A stretch of DNA of 64,000 bases. Origin: Micromonospora sp. KC213 (GTDB taxonomy: Bacteria > Actinomycetota > Actinomycetes > Mycobacteriales > Micromonosporaceae). Both the position numbers and the translations under genes were made by a program. The notes beneath the pieces are model-generated. The model did no database searches. It was not told the DNA's origin and saw only the letters and a program-made list of their open reading frames with translations. Position 1 is the stretch's first letter, and the number at the start of each line of letters is the position of its first letter. This document shows, piece after piece, positions 61,243 through 64,000 of this stretch. The stretch is from NCBI RefSeq assembly GCF_004348325.1, contig NZ_SMKF01000003.1:56335-120334 (forward strand), in the 5' to 3' direction.

Positions 61243-61546
61243 ATGAACCCCTCGTACCTGCGCCGCCGGTGGTGCCCCGTGCTCGCGACCGCCGTCTGGG
61301 CGGCCGTGTTCGCGGCCTTTGCCGGTTGCGCCGCCAGCGGTCTGGCAGGACTGCTACGAGGGCCGGCTGACCTGGCTCAGCACGGTGGAGCGCGGATCTC
61401 CGTACAAGGCCGGGGCTGCCTGGGTTCGCATGCGCGTCCACTTCTCCGGGCGCTGGCACACCGACGCCGCCAACGGATACGTCGCCCGCGTGAAGGACTA
61501 CCTGGACCAGGGGATCTGGAAGACGCGCACCTTCCAACAGCCCTGA
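61243..61546 (+). pseudogene. Frameshifted gene for a small secreted protein
   Basis: The frame opened by ATG 61243 encodes a signal peptide (LATAVWAAVFAAFAGC). The neighbouring frame then carries a plausible mature domain, WQDCYEGRLTWLSTVERGSP to KDYLDQGIWKTRTFQQP, ending at 61546. The frame changes by one base near 61335. Either a true frameshift mutation or a sequencing error; no family recognised. Confidence 0.4.
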
Positions 61547-61674
61547 TCGTGGAATCAGCGGAAGGTCGAGTCACCCGCCGGTGCGGTGGGCCTTCCTGCC
61601 CGCCTGCGCGGCTGAAGGCGCGGTTTCTCAGCCCGAGGCGAGCTTCGCCGGCGCGGGCACGACCTTTCCGCCGG

Positions 61675-63986
<2,312 letters not shown>

Positions 63987-64000
63987 CGGGAGCCCTCTGC

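Overview
The window is high-GC DNA from a filamentous actinobacterium. CBM2-tagged secreted hydrolases, SARP and STAND regulators, SCO3242-type prenyltransferase neighbours and GTG starts suggest Micromonosporaceae, Micromonospora-like; this is inference, as there is no rRNA to confirm it. No tRNA, rRNA or CRISPR array was seen.

Layout. 1-6281: a mannan-type sugar locus (secreted CBM2-GH5 enzyme, ROK regulator, GH2 beta-mannosidase) with a shared candidate operator, then a repeat-rich LRV-like protein. 6282-10212: decayed DNA (SGNH hydrolase fragment, N-terminally truncated MFS gene beside its TetR gene, IS transposase fragment) and an intact Cip1-like secreted protein. 10707-19131: peptide locus 1. 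19247-25272: VOC/WYL pair, a graveyard of sugar-binding-protein, GH26 and CBM42 fragments around an intact ROK gene, and an AbiEii-like nucleotidyltransferase fusion. 25364-31762: peptide locus 2. 31846-49060: mainly regulators with divergent targets (MocR-like, PaaX, MarR/MFS, WYL/lipocalin-like, TetR/SRPBCC, PadR/ABC) mixed with secreted proteins (LCAT-like lipase, CBM2-only protein, S8 protease, small basic protein). 49379-53327: STAND regulator and sialidase. 53427-58850: a five-gene EBO-type metabolite-traffic operon. 59425-63986: ECF sigma factor with a membrane partner, a lactonase-type amidohydrolase, and an SGNH hydrolase with ricin-type lectin.

The most interesting content is a pair of paralogous loci for small secreted cysteine-rich peptides. 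Each has a precursor of 73 or 79 residues with a similar leader ending in AxA, then a core beginning with Cys and holding exactly eight Cys. Each also has a MauE-like membrane redox protein, a MauD-like membrane thioredoxin, an ABC exporter without a C39 protease domain, a separate S26 signal-peptidase-like protease and a SARP regulator. In both loci the precursor is preceded by direct repeats spaced 11 bp, starting at the end of the SARP gene, and is followed exactly 12 nt after the stop codon by a very strong hairpin. I infer that SARP activates the precursor, the ABC protein exports it, the S26 protease cuts after AxA, and the MauD/MauE pair forms the disulfides. Locus 1 also carries an FtsX-type ABC pair that could give immunity or sensing.

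Other signals: a 94-bp dispersed repeat in two copies, nearly matching promoter/operator sequences in front of the ECF sigma gene and the distant SGNH-lectin gene, and several regulators or enzymes lacking a key catalytic residue.
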